From: Gandjariella thermophila
Lineage (GTDB): Bacteria > Actinomycetota > Actinomycetes > Mycobacteriales > Pseudonocardiaceae
Assembly: GCF_005405885.1 (NCBI RefSeq)
Contig: NZ_BJFL01000008.1
Location: 1 to 64,000 of the forward strand
Reading direction: 5' to 3'
Length of the DNA: 64,000 bases
Position 1 is the first letter of the stretch; every line of letters starts with the position of its first letter. Shown piece by piece: positions 8,245 through 19,136 of the stretch. Below the pieces are notes generated by a model. That model was not told the origin of the DNA. It ran no database searches and was given only the letters and a program-made list of their open reading frames with translations. Both the position numbers and the translations under genes were made by a program.

Positions 8245-9414
8245 CTACAGGGTGGCCTTGGCGAGCGCCTGGTCGAAGTCCGCGACGAGGTCGTCGGCGT
8301 GCTCCACGCCGACGCTGACCCGGACCAGGTCGTCGGTGATGCCGATGCGCTCGCGGTCCCCCCGGCTCATTCCGGCGTGCGAGGTCGCGGCGGGGCGGGT
8401 GATGAGGGTTTCCACGCCGCCCAGGCTCGGCGCCGGGTACGGGAGCCGCAGCGCCTCGATCATGCGCTCCGCCACGTCCAGGCCGCCGGCCAGCCGCAGG
8501 CTCAGCATGCCGCCGAAGCCGGAGAGCAGCTCGGCGGCGTGCGCGTGGTCCGGGTGCCCGGGCAGGCCCGGATAGTTGACCTCGGCGACCGCCGGGTGGT
8601 CGGCGAGGAACCGGGCCAGCGCGAGCGCGTTCTCGTTGTGCGCCCGGACCCGCAGCGCCAGCGTCTTCAGGCCGCGAGCGAGCAGGAACCCGGCGTGCGG
8701 GTCGAGGCTGCCGCCGAAGTGGTTCAGCGTGGTGCGGACCCGCTCGACGAGTTCGGCGCGGCCCAGCACCGCGCCGGCCACCACGTCGGAGTGCCCGTTG
8801 AGGTACTTGGTCGCGCTGTGCAGCACCAGGTCGAAGCCCAGCGCCAGCGGCCTGGCGTTCACCGGGGTGGCGAACGTGTTGTCGATCAGGCTGACCAACC
8901 CGTTGCGGCGCGCGAAATCCGCCACCTCGCGCAGCCGCGGCACCCGCATCAGCGGGTTGCTGATCGTCTCCACCAGGACGGCGCGGGTGTTCGGCCGGCG
9001 GGCCGCCTCCCAGGTGTCCGGCCGGCGCGGGTCGATGAAGGTGTGTTCCCAGCCGAACTGCTCGGCGTGCTCGGTGAGGAAGTCGTGCGTTCCCCCGTAC
9101 AGGCAGTCGCTGACCAGCAGGTGGTCCCCGGCGCGCAGCACGGTGTGCAGCGCGGTGGTGATCGCGGCCATGCCGGACGCGGTGGCGACGGCCGCCTCGG
9201 CGCCCTCCAGCGCGGCCAGCTTGTCGTGCAGGTACCGCTGCGACGGCGTCGAGTTCAGCCGGATGTACTTGATGCCGTGGTAGCCGGTGTCCCGCTCGAC
9301 CTCGTACACCGTGCCCTGGTACAGCGGGAACACCACGGACCCCTCCGGTCCGGGCCGCCGCTCCCCCGCGTGCACCGCCAGGGTCTCGAAGTGTGCGTCG
9401 TCGCCGTAGGACAC
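8245..9414 (-). CDS. Cystathionine gamma-synthase/gamma-lyase family PLP enzyme
   Basis: A 389-residue Cys/Met-metabolism fold-type I PLP enzyme. The Schiff-base Lys lies in HSATKYLNGHSD near residue 200; other family motifs are ATASGMAAI near 96, SDCLYGGTHDF near 120 and SLGGVETLITRPA near 340. It catalyses gamma-replacement or gamma-elimination on homoserine or cysteine derivatives, in transsulfuration or methionine salvage. Sequence alone does not separate synthase from lyase. No biosynthetic neighbour helps decide. Confidence 0.9.
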   Translation of the reverse strand: MSYGDDAHFETLAVHAGERRPGPEGSVVFPLYQGTVYEVERDTGYHGIKYIRLNSTPSQRYLHDKLAALEGAEAAVATASGMAAITTALHTVLRAGDHLLVSDCLYGGTHDFLTEHAEQFGWEHTFIDPRRPDTWEAARRPNTRAVLVETISNPLMRVPRLREVADFARRNGLVSLIDNTFATPVNARPLALGFDLVLHSATKYLNGHSDVVAGAVLGRAELVERVRTTLNHFGGSLDPHAGFLLARGLKTLALRVRAHNENALALARFLADHPAVAEVNYPGLPGHPDHAHAAELLSGFGGMLSLRLAGGLDVAERMIEALRLPYPAPSLGGVETLITRPAATSHAGMSRGDRERIGITDDLVRVSVGVEHADDLVADFDQALAKATL

Positions 9415-9492
9415 CGGAAGCCTCCCTCGCCGTCGCTATGCCGCCGCTGCCCAGTATCGGTGCGGCCCACCACGGGATCGAGGGATTTGCCG

Positions 9493-9528
9493 TGCGCGGT
9501 CACCGCGTCCCGACGCGGTGACCGCGCA
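9493..9528 (-). terminator. Hairpin terminator after AhpD-like gene
   Basis: A perfect 16-bp stem (9493-9508 with 9513-9528) and a 4-base loop lie ten bases past the stop codon of the minus-strand AhpD-like gene. There is no U tract, as is common for actinomycete terminators. Confidence 0.7.
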
Positions 9529-9538
9529 ACCGCTGCCC

Positions 9539-9994
9539 TCAGGGGCGCTGGCCAGCGACCTGCCGGGTGGCGGCGTTGACCCGGTTCCAGACGTTGATCT
9601 GCGCGATGGAGAGGATGAGGCCGGCGAGTTGCTGCTCGTCGTAGTGCTTGGCGGCTTCCTCGTACACCTCGTCAGGCACGGGGTCCGGCCGGTCGGCGAG
9701 CCGTGTCACGGCCTCGGTGAGCGCCAGCGCGGCACGCTCCGCGTCGGTGAAGAACGGCGCCTCCCGCCAGGCCGCCACGGTGTCGATGCGCTCCTCGCTC
9801 TCGCCGGCCTCGCGCAGCTCCGCGGCGTGCATGTGCACGCAGACGCTGCATCCGTTGATCTGGCTCGCCCGCAGGTGAACCAGGTGGTGCGTGGTCTCCG
9901 GAACGCCGGTCTTCTTCGTCGCCTCGGCCAGGTCCATCATCGCCCGGTACGCGTCAGGGACAACAAAAACCGGGTTCTTCATGCGTGGCCGCAC
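9539..9994 (-). CDS. AhpD-like carboxymuconolactone decarboxylase-family protein
   Basis: The product carries the AhpD-core motif CSVCVHMHAAELREAG with Cys residues near 47 and 50 and the nearby His, typical of peroxidase-related CMD-family proteins that handle peroxides or thiol redox. I chose GTG at 9994 because AGGAGG sits six bases upstream. That gives 151 residues; a start at 9982 also fits the family, and the longer frame to 10084 lacks a ribosome-binding site. A strong hairpin follows the stop. The C-terminus (LILSIAQINVWNRVNAATRQV) is characteristic of the family. Confidence 0.9.
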   Translation of the reverse strand: MRPRMKNPVFVVPDAYRAMMDLAEATKKTGVPETTHHLVHLRASQINGCSVCVHMHAAELREAGESEERIDTVAAWREAPFFTDAERAALALTEAVTRLADRPDPVPDEVYEEAAKHYDEQQLAGLILSIAQINVWNRVNAATRQVAGQRP

Positions 9995-10085
9995 GGCTGT
10001 CCTCCTTGCTGTCACGTCGACCGCCATCGGTCCTGTCACCGCTCTGACGAACCACGCGGTCGCGATGTGACAGCCGTGCCGCACG

Positions 10086-10425
10086 TCACCATGAACGCCG
10101 TTGGCGGCGGGGTCCCCGGCGCCGAAGCCACGCGGCCTCGGCCACCTCGGCGGCCTCCCGGTTCGCCGCGATCCGTTCGTCGACCTGCTGAGGATGAACC
10201 GCGTAGTACCGCATCGCGCTCTGGACCTTGCCCGCAGACACGCCGATCGCCTCGGCCGTCGCGGCGACGAGGGCGTCCCCCGCGAAGCTGAGGCTCAGCC
10301 TCCCGCACGGTCAGCAAGGTCTCGATGACCGCCCACACGTCCGGACCACCAACCAACCCGGCGCGCCCGCCGGTCGGACCGGGACGAAAGACGATGCCGG
10401 GATGTTCTTCCGGATGGTCCCGCAT
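10086..10425 (-). pseudogene. Frameshifted DUF433-like small protein
   Basis: ATG at 10425 starts a protein reading HPGIVFRPGPTGGRAGL then GPDVWAVIETLL, typical of actinomycete DUF433-like antitoxin-type proteins. Around 10285 the conserved sequence moves to another frame (FAGDALVAATAEAIGVSAGK, then VQSAMRYYAVHPQQVDERIA), ending at TGA 10086. A single frameshift therefore splits the gene. Relatives are often paired with a PIN-like DUF5615 toxin, which is absent here. It is 21 bases downstream of the Uma2 gene on the same strand. It is either inactive or needs recoding. Confidence 0.7.
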
Positions 10426-10446
10426 ATCAGGATTCTCGAGGGATCT

Positions 10447-11022
10447 TTACCGAAGATCCGCGAAGTCGACGGAAACGGTGAACGGATCGGAGACCACCAT
10501 TTTGTCCACCTCGACGCCTGCGGACGCGTACGACTTGGTCGTGGGGTCGAGCCGGTAGCGGAACACCGTCAGTCGATATGAGTTGGCCTCATCGATCTCG
10601 ACCCGCCAGAAGTGGACGATCCCGGCGGCTGCGTACTCCGCCGGCTTGTCAATCTGGTCAGCGGTGACCGAACCGGGTGACATGACCTCCACGACGAGAA
10701 CGCAATGGTGGGGACGAAGGACGTCGTCATCTGGCACGGACGCCTCGTAGACCACGATGTCCGGCCGGCGGTTCAGCAACGGCACGTCCCGCAGGCGTAG
10801 ATCGACATCCGTCGCGACCGCAGAGCCCGAGCCGCACGCCTCTTCAAGCACGTTCGCGAGACGCCGCGCGATGATCTGGTGCGAACGGCGCGGAGTTACG
10901 TTGACGAGGACAGCTCCATCCACCACTTCAATGCGGCGGGAGACCTCCTCGGGCAGCGCCTCGTAGTCCGCGGCGCCGAGCCCTTCCGGGGGCAGAAGCA
11001 TCCACTCGGGTAGCGCGGTCAT
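10447..11022 (-). CDS. Uma2 family endonuclease-like protein (DUF820)
   Basis: ATG at 11022 with GAGGAGAG upstream gives 191 residues; a longer in-frame start at 11070 has no such site. The protein shows the restriction-endonuclease-like core of Uma2: RRPDIVVYEAS near residue 95, LVVEVMSPGS near 120 and DKPAEYAAAGIVHFWRVEID near 135. The spaced Asp, Glu and Lys form the presumed metal site. Uma2 genes are abundant in cyanobacteria and actinomycetes; their biological role is unresolved. Confidence 0.87.
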   Translation of the reverse strand: MTALPEWMLLPPEGLGAADYEALPEEVSRRIEVVDGAVLVNVTPRRSHQIIARRLANVLEEACGSGSAVATDVDLRLRDVPLLNRRPDIVVYEASVPDDDVLRPHHCVLVVEVMSPGSVTADQIDKPAEYAAAGIVHFWRVEIDEANSYRLTVFRYRLDPTTKSYASAGVEVDKMVVSDPFTVSVDFADLR

Positions 11023-11091
11023 GAAGACCCTCTCCTCGCCTGCGCGGACCACCGCAAGGCAGGCCGGCATGGGCGGCCATGACTTGCAAGA

Positions 11092-11310
11092 TCACGGTGA
11101 TGGTGAGTCGAAGCAGCCGCGGTCGAGAGCGGCGAGGAAGGAATGCCAGGCGTGAGCCGGGAGGACGAGGACGGGGCCGGCGGGGTTCTTGGAGTCGCGA
11201 ACGCCGACCGCGTCGCCGGACCACGCCACCTCGACGCAGTCGCCGTTGTTGCCGTGCCCGCTGCGGCTGCTCTTTCGCCACCGGACTCGGGAAAGGTCCA
11301 CTGTGGACAT
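11092..11310 (-). CDS. DUF397 domain-containing protein
   Basis: A 72-residue protein with the DUF397 pattern VRWRKSSRSGHGNNGDCVEV and VRDSKNPAGPVLVLPAHAW. In streptomycetes and relatives such genes normally follow an Xre/DUF5753 (Scr1-type) regulator and the two proteins probably act together, some in development or antibiotic control. Here the partner is reduced to a C-terminal remnant just upstream. A copy of the GTCCACWGTGGAC palindrome overlaps the start codon. Confidence 0.9.
   Translation of the reverse strand: MSTVDLSRVRWRKSSRSGHGNNGDCVEVAWSGDAVGVRDSKNPAGPVLVLPAHAWHSFLAALDRGCFDSPSP
11296..11308. repeat. 13-bp palindrome GTCCACTGTGGAC
   Basis: Exact copy overlapping the ATG of the DUF397 gene. 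Confidence 0.7.
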
Positions 11311-11329
11311 TCGGATCGCGCCTCCCCGC

Positions 11330-11497
11330 TCACAGCTCGTCCGCCATCCGCCGGATCAGAGCGAGTGAGTCGTTCGGGCTCAGCGCCACGGAGCGGAGGC
11401 GGTCGAACGCCAGGGTACAGGCGCGCACGTCCGCGTCATCCTCGATATGGACGGATCCGCCCATGTGCTCGACGTAGGCGATAGACTTCGTCGCTGT
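11330..11497 (-). pseudogene. C-terminal remnant of an Xre/DUF5753 regulator
   Basis: The frame from 11497 to the stop at 11330 encodes IAYVEHMGGSVHIEDDADVR, then CTLAFDRLRSVALSPNDSLA and LIRRMADEL. That is the usual end of DUF5753 regulators that precede DUF397 genes. A stop codon (11498-11500) and unrelated sequence lie upstream, so the helix-turn-helix and most of the sensor domain, about 230 residues, are gone. It sits 19 bases before the DUF397 start, in the usual order. Confidence 0.75.
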
Positions 11498-11557
11498 TTA
11501 CCCGAACGGCCGAGCGGATGAGCCCGGCAGAGTGAAAATCCTCGTCCAGGAAAACCG

Positions 11558-12010
11558 CTAGGGCGGAGGTGCCCAGAGTTGGTCGGCGTCGCCGGCGGCG
11601 AGCCGACCCCGGTAGATGTTGATTTTGCGGTCGATGAGCGTGAGGTTCTCCTCCAGCTCGGCGAGCTTGGCGGTCACGTCGGCGCGGTGAGCCTCCATGA
11701 GGGCGAGCCGTTCCTGCTCGTTGCCGGGGCCGGCGGACACCATTTCGGCGTAGCGCCGGATGGTTTTGATGGGCATGCCGGTGGCGCGCAGCTTGGTGCA
11801 GACGACGATCCAGTCGAGGTCGCGCTGCTGGTAGCGCCGCCGGCCGCCAGCGGTGCGGTCGACGGTGGTGACGACCAGGCCGGCGCGTTCGTAGTAGCGC
11901 AGGGTATGCACGCTGACCCCGGTTCGGCGGGCGGCCTCGGCGATGGTCAGGCCCTCCTGGGTATCGGACCGAGCGGGTTCGGGCACCGCCGACCGATTGA
12001 CTTCGAGCAC
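11558..12010 (-). CDS. MerR family transcriptional regulator
   Basis: A 150-residue MerR regulator. The winged helix-turn-helix (GLTIAEAARRTGVSVHTLRY followed by YERAGLV) covers residues 19-50 and a dimerising coiled coil (VTAKLAELEENLTLIDRKIN) lies near the C-terminus. GTG at 12010 has AGGA eight bases upstream; another GTG at 11986 is possible. It is divergent from the efflux gene, with 25 bases between starts. The shared region has the stretched 19-bp promoter spacer typical of MerR targets, so it most likely activates the transporter in response to its substrate. Confidence 0.88.
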   Translation of the reverse strand: MLEVNRSAVPEPARSDTQEGLTIAEAARRTGVSVHTLRYYERAGLVVTTVDRTAGGRRRYQQRDLDWIVVCTKLRATGMPIKTIRRYAEMVSAGPGNEQERLALMEAHRADVTAKLAELEENLTLIDRKINIYRGRLAAGDADQLWAPPP

Positions 12011-12027
12011 GCTCGAAATCCTAGCGT
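11997..12027 (+). promoter_or_regulatory. MerR-type promoter/operator for the MFS gene
   Basis: TTGACT (11997-12002) and TAGCGT (12022-12027) are separated by 19 bases. The spacer is centred on the perfect dyad TTCGAGCACGCTCGAA (12002-12017). This is the classic layout in which a MerR dimer untwists an over-long spacer. The -10 box ends eight bases before the ATG at 12036, so the transcript may be leaderless. Confidence 0.75.
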
Positions 12028-12035
12028 CGTGATTC

Positions 12036-13541
12036 ATGAATATCTCAACGCGGCCGGAGACCACGGCCGTCCAGCGCCCGCCGGTGCGGCGCGGCGTGCC
12101 CGAATTGGGTCGACGCCGCCGACTCCTGGTGCTCGCGATCTGCTGCGCCAGCATCGTCGTCGTGGTGATGGACATCTCCATCGTCAACGTCGCGCTGCCG
12201 GCGATTCGTCGCGACCTGCACGCCTCGGTTTCTGGTCTACAGTGGACGGTCGACGCGTACACCGTGGTGCTGGCCAGCTTCCTGGTGCTGGGCGGGTCCA
12301 CCGCCGACCGGGTGGGCCGCCGGCGCGTTTTCCAGGCCGGCCTAGCCACCTTCGGGCTCGGCTCGCTGCTGTGCGGCCTGGCGCCGGGCATCGGTTGGCT
12401 GATCGCGGCGCGTGCGTTGCAGGCCGTCGGTGGCTCGATGCTCAACCCGGTGGCGATGGCGATCGTCGCGAACACCTTCCCGGACCGGGTTGAACGGGCG
12501 AGGGCCATCGGGGTGTTCGGCGCGATGTCCGGCCTGTCGCTGGCGCTGGGCCCGATCCTCGGCGGCGCCCTGGTCGACGGCTTCGGCTGGCGGTCCATCT
12601 TCTGGATCAACGTGCCGATCGTGGCCGCCGCGGTCACGTGCACCGCGCTGTTCGTGCCCGAGTCTCGGGCCGCCCGGGCGCGCCGGTTCGACCCGGTGGG
12701 CCAGACCCTGATGATCCTGGTGCTGGGCAGCGTCGTCTACGCGATCATCGAGTCCCGGGCGCTGGGCTGGACTTCGCCGGTGATCCTCGGCCTGCTCGCC
12801 GTCACCGTGCTCGGCGTGCTGGGCATCCTCGGCTACGAACCGCGCCGGGTCGACCCGCTGCTGGAGTTGCGCCTGTTCCGCAGCGTGCCGTTCAGCGCGG
12901 CGATCCTGATGGCGCTCTGGGGGTTGTGCGGGTTCGGCGCGTTCCTGTTCGTGACCACCCAGTACCTGCAGGACGTGCGCGGCATGTCCGCCCTGACGGC
13001 CGGGCTGTGCCTGCTCCCGGTCGGCGTGCTGGTCCTGGCGCTCTCCCCGGTCGCCGGCCGGCTGGTCGGCGCGCGCGGTCCCCGGCTGCCGCTGGTGGTC
13101 GCCGGGGCAGCACTGGCGCTAGGCGGCGGCGCGTCGTTCTGGCTCGGACCGGCCACCCCACTGCCCGCGGTGCTCGCGGTCTATCTGCTGTTCGGCGTCT
13201 TCCTGGGCACCGTCAACCCGCCGATCACCAACACGGCGGTCTCCGGAATGCCGGTCTCGATGGCCGGGGTCGCCGCCTCGTTGGCCTCTGCCGGGCGGCA
13301 GACCGGCACCACGCTGGGCGTCGCGATCTCCGGAACGATCGCGGCATCGGGCATGGCACGCGGCGGGACGGCGGCCACCGGTGCGGCGCACGGCGTGTGG
13401 TGGCTGGTGCTCGGTCTCGGCGTCGGCATCCTGGTGCTGGGCCTGCTCAGCACCAGGCGCCGGGCGCTGGACACCGCCCGGCGGGCGGCGGCGCTGTTCG
13501 AGGAGGTGGACCAGGGCGCGCCGCAGCTAGGTGACCGGTGA
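12036..13541 (+). CDS. DHA2-type MFS drug efflux transporter
   Basis: A 501-residue major-facilitator protein with about 14 predicted membrane segments, the count of the EmrB/QacA (DHA2) group. Typical motifs are MDISIVNVALPAIRRDL near residue 45, the loop 2-3 motif GGSTADRVGRRRVF near 87, and the motif C-like GPILGGALVDGFGWRSIFWI near 170. It is expected to export a hydrophobic toxin or drug in exchange for protons. Its promoter is the MerR-type site just upstream, shared with the divergent regulator gene. Confidence 0.92.
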   Translation: MNISTRPETTAVQRPPVRRGVPELGRRRRLLVLAICCASIVVVVMDISIVNVALPAIRRDLHASVSGLQWTVDAYTVVLASFLVLGGSTADRVGRRRVFQAGLATFGLGSLLCGLAPGIGWLIAARALQAVGGSMLNPVAMAIVANTFPDRVERARAIGVFGAMSGLSLALGPILGGALVDGFGWRSIFWINVPIVAAAVTCTALFVPESRAARARRFDPVGQTLMILVLGSVVYAIIESRALGWTSPVILGLLAVTVLGVLGILGYEPRRVDPLLELRLFRSVPFSAAILMALWGLCGFGAFLFVTTQYLQDVRGMSALTAGLCLLPVGVLVLALSPVAGRLVGARGPRLPLVVAGAALALGGGASFWLGPATPLPAVLAVYLLFGVFLGTVNPPITNTAVSGMPVSMAGVAASLASAGRQTGTTLGVAISGTIAASGMARGGTAATGAAHGVWWLVLGLGVGILVLGLLSTRRRALDTARRAAALFEEVDQGAPQLGDR

Positions 13542-13616
13542 AGCGACAACCACGTGCCACCGCAGCCGGGCGGATATGGTTCGGCGATCGCACTCGTCGG
13601 CACGGGAAGGAGCACC

Positions 13617-14333
13617 GTGGCCGGTTTGGCGGCGGACAAGGACTCCGGGCGGGTCGTCGTTTTCGGCCTGGGCGGCACGATCGCGATGACGGCGAGCGAC
13701 GCCGGCGGCGTGGTTCCGGCACTGTCGGCGGACGAACTCGTCGCGGCGGTGCCCGGCTTGGCGGAGACGGGGATCGCCGTCGAGGTCGAGGACTTCCGGC
13801 GGGTTCCCGGCGCCTCGCTGAGCTTCGACGACATCGCCGCGCTGTCCTCGGCGGTCCGGGGTCGGCTCGCCGGCGGGGTCGACGGGGTGGTGGTCACCCA
13901 GGGCACCGACACCATCGAAGAAACGGCGTACCTGCTCGACCTCGGGCACGGCGCAGTTCAGCCGGTGGTGGTGACCGGAGCCATGCGCAACCCGACGTTG
14001 GCCGGAGCGGACGGGCCGGCCAATCTGCTCGCCGCCGTCCAGGTCGCGGCCAGCCGGCAGGCACGCGGTCTCGGCGTCCTGGTCGTTTTCGGTGACGAGA
14101 TCCACGCCGCCAGCCGGGTCAGCAAGGCGCACACCACCAACCCGGCCACCTTTCGCTCGGCCAACGGCGGGCCGCTGGGCTACGTCGTCGAGGGCGAGCC
14201 ACGGATCGTGAACCGGCCGGCCTCTCGCACCACCGTCGCGGTACCCAAGGTGGACCTCATCGCCGGCGGGCACGACGACACCACCATCCGCGCGACCTTC
14301 GCCAGGGCCGGCGGCTACGGCAACGCCGGCTGA
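13617..14333 (+). CDS. Asparaginase, C-terminally shortened
   Basis: GTG at 13617 has GGAAGGAG six bases upstream and starts an L-asparaginase N-domain. GGTIAMT (nucleophile Thr) is near residue 20, TQGTDTIEETAY (second Thr and Asp) near 95, and SKAHTTN (catalytic Lys region) near 170. Bacterial enzymes usually run about 320 residues; this one stops at 238, just after VAVPKV. Nothing like the missing C-terminal domain, which completes the active site across the dimer, is seen downstream. It is probably inactive or a decaying copy, though the fold of the N-domain may survive. Confidence 0.75.
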   Translation: MAGLAADKDSGRVVVFGLGGTIAMTASDAGGVVPALSADELVAAVPGLAETGIAVEVEDFRRVPGASLSFDDIAALSSAVRGRLAGGVDGVVVTQGTDTIEETAYLLDLGHGAVQPVVVTGAMRNPTLAGADGPANLLAAVQVAASRQARGLGVLVVFGDEIHAASRVSKAHTTNPATFRSANGGPLGYVVEGEPRIVNRPASRTTVAVPKVDLIAGGHDDTTIRATFARAGGYGNAG

Positions 14334-14504
14334 CCGGTGACCCGGTCGATCCCGGCGGAACACACGGCCGTCGCGACGGAAGGCTGCGATGCTCGCTACC
14401 GGAGCCCGCGAGGTGGAGCCGTGTCAACCGGTCGCCGACCGCGGTGAGCTTCGCGGAGTCCCGATCGGAAGTCGCCCCGAACACCCAAGGTGTATTGTTG
14501 GTGT

Positions 14505-14726
14505 ATGAGCCGCACCAACATCGACATTGACGACGAGCTGGTTACTGCGGTGATGCGGCGATTCGGGCTGCGCACCAAGCGGGAGGCCGTGGACCTGGCA
14601 CTGCGTCGCCTGGCCGGGCCTCGTCTCTCTCCCGAATTCGTGGGGAGTCTCGAAGGCATCGGGTGGACCGGCGATCTGGACGAGATGCGCGCCTCCACGT
14701 CCGAGCGTCTGAGGGAAATCCGGTAG
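14505..14726 (+). CDS. vapB: VapB-type antitoxin (DUF2191-like)
   Basis: A 73-residue protein beginning [20 protein letters not shown], then [17 protein letters not shown]: the ribbon-helix-helix arrangement of VapB antitoxins of the DUF2191 group. It should bind and neutralise the adjacent PIN toxin and repress their shared promoter. The toxin gene begins three bases after its stop. TATTGT (14493-14498) ends six bases before the ATG and the heptamer GGTGTAT occurs twice across this start region, which may mark autoregulation. An ATG five codons upstream is less likely. Confidence 0.88.
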   Translation: MSRTNIDIDDELVTAVMRRFGLRTKREAVDLALRRLAGPRLSPEFVGSLEGIGWTGDLDEMRASTSERLREIR

Positions 14727-14729
14727 CGG

Positions 14730-15137
14730 ATGCTGCTGCTGGACACCTCGGCCTGGATCGAGTACCTGCGGGCCACGGGCTCGCCCGCGCACCACGAAGT
14801 TCGGCGACTCCTCCGCCATGAACTCGGCGAGATCGCCACAACGCAGCCAATCGTCATGGAGCTTCTCGCCGGTGCTGGGAACTCTCGCGCGCTGGACGAA
14901 CTGGAGAAGCTGACGTCCGGTCTCATACTGGCAAGCGTCGATCTCGATCAGGACTTCCACGCCGCCGCGGCGGTGTATCGAGCGGCCCGGCGACGTGGCC
15001 AACCCGTCCGCAAGCTGGTGGACTGCCTGATCGCTGCCGTCGCGGCCAGAACCGGAGCGACCCTGGTTCATCGCGACCGGGACTTCGACACCATCGCCGC
15101 CGTTCTTCCAGACCTGCGCACCGAATCGTTGCGGTGA
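14730..15137 (+). CDS. vapC: VapC-type PIN-domain ribonuclease toxin
   Basis: A 135-residue PIN-domain protein starting LLLDTSAWIEYLR (first Asp at residue 4). Further acidic residues are in VMELLAGAG near 45, KLVDCLIAAVA near 96 and HRDRDFDTIA near 112, forming the usual metal-binding cluster. VapC toxins cut tRNA or rRNA when freed from VapB. It is translated from the same message as the antitoxin, three bases downstream. It ends about 30 bases before the stop of rnj on the other strand. Confidence 0.9.
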   Translation: MLLLDTSAWIEYLRATGSPAHHEVRRLLRHELGEIATTQPIVMELLAGAGNSRALDELEKLTSGLILASVDLDQDFHAAAAVYRAARRRGQPVRKLVDCLIAAVAARTGATLVHRDRDFDTIAAVLPDLRTESLR

Positions 15138-15165
15138 TCCGGGCAGGTCGGCCCACCGCCGGGGC

Positions 15166-17909
<2,744 letters not shown>

Positions 17910-17999
17910 CTACCGCGTGCCACTCCTGGTCAGGAGGGGTGGCCACGAGTAACTCGATGGCGCGGTACCACTCGACCGGGTGAGGTGTTGCCCAGCGGC

Positions 18000-18626
18000 T
18001 CAGAAGCCCCTGCTGAGGCCCTGCACCTCGGCCACCGCGGGCTGCTCACCGTCGAAGTCCAGCCGCACCCGGTCCCGGCCGAAGGAGTACAGCAGCAGCT
18101 CGCCCGGTTCGCCGGTGAGGGTGACGGTGCGCGGGCCGCGCTTCACCTGCTCCGCGGTGCCGTCCGGGCGGCGCAGGACGACACCCACCGGGCTGTTGCG
18201 GTAGGCGATGCGGCCGACCCGGCTCACCGCCCGCCACAGCGCCGCGTCCCGCGCCGGCTCCGGCGGGCGCGGCTCCCAGCCGGGCTGGGCGCGGCGGACG
18301 TCCTCGTGGTGGACGAAGAACTCCGCCGTGTTCACCAGCTCGTCCAGCGAGCCGACCGCGTACGGCGACCAGGACGGTGGTCCGGAGCGCACCAGGTCGA
18401 CCAGCTCGGCCCACGGCCGGGCGGCGAAGCCGTCCTGCACCCGCCGGGTGTAGCCGGCGAGGGGCTTGACCAGGATGCCGGGTGCGGCGTCCAGGCGCCG
18501 CTCGCGCAGTGCCAGGTGCGCGGCCAGGTCCCTGGTGCGCCAACCCGCGCACAGGGTGTCCACGTCCGGCCCGAGTTGGTCGAACAGTTGACAGAGCAGT
18601 TGCCGTTCGGTCTGGGCCACTCCCAT
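18000..18626 (-). CDS. TIGR03085-type metal-binding protein (maleylpyruvate isomerase-like)
   Basis: A 208-residue protein of the actinomycete TIGR03085 group within the DinB/mycothiol-dependent enzyme superfamily. It shows WRTRDLAAHLALRERRLD near residue 28 and EFFVHHEDVRRAQPGWEPR near 103, with spaced His residues expected to bind a metal. Such folds use mycothiol for isomerisation or conjugation, but the substrate of this group is not known. It is a single gene 98 bases upstream of the dapA start, on the same strand. Confidence 0.8.
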   Translation of the reverse strand: MGVAQTERQLLCQLFDQLGPDVDTLCAGWRTRDLAAHLALRERRLDAAPGILVKPLAGYTRRVQDGFAARPWAELVDLVRSGPPSWSPYAVGSLDELVNTAEFFVHHEDVRRAQPGWEPRPPEPARDAALWRAVSRVGRIAYRNSPVGVVLRRPDGTAEQVKRGPRTVTLTGEPGELLLYSFGRDRVRLDFDGEQPAVAEVQGLSRGF

Positions 18627-18734
18627 GGCGCCACGTTACCGGGCGGTCACCACCGAACCGAGGCACCGCCCGCCGACATCACAGCCGCCATCGCACTGGC
18701 GGCGTGGCCACATCGCGCCGGCCGCGCGGCTGCC

Positions 18735-19133
18735 TCAGCCGGTGTGCACCTGGTGGCCGCCGTCGCGCAGCGCGCGCACCGCCCGGTCCAGATCGGCCGA
18801 GCGGACCAGCACGTGGTCGGTGTCGAAAGTGGACAGTGCGAACAGGGTGACGCCGGCGGCGGCGAGCGCGGCGGAGAGCGCCGCCATGATCCCGGTGAGG
18901 GTGAACTCCAGCGGCCCGCGCACGGTGAGCAGCCGCCAGCCGTCGGAGGTGCGGGCACCGGCCGGCAGCGCGCCGAGGTGCTCGGCCGGGCACACCACGG
19001 ACAGCTCGTCCGGGGTACGGGTCACCGAGACCAGGCCGGAGGCGCCCAGGAGGCCGGGCGGCACCTCGGCGTCCGCGGCGAGCCTGGCCACCGCGTACTC
19101 GCCCGGCCGCAGGTCGATCTCGACCCGTTTCAC
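18735..19133 (-). CDS. ACT domain-containing protein
   Basis: A 132-residue protein with two ACT-like repeats (VEIDLRPGEYAVARLAADAE near the start; GPLEFTLTGIMAALSAALAA followed by GVTLFALSTFDTDHVLV in the second half). Small stand-alone ACT proteins bind amino acids and modulate enzymes or regulators; the partner here is unknown. GTG at 19133 lies three bases after the thyX stop, so the two genes are probably co-translated. This is common for thyX neighbours in actinomycetes but not proof of a link. Confidence 0.82.
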   Translation of the reverse strand: MKRVEIDLRPGEYAVARLAADAEVPPGLLGASGLVSVTRTPDELSVVCPAEHLGALPAGARTSDGWRLLTVRGPLEFTLTGIMAALSAALAAAGVTLFALSTFDTDHVLVRSADLDRAVRALRDGGHQVHTG

Positions 19134-19136
19134 GTC

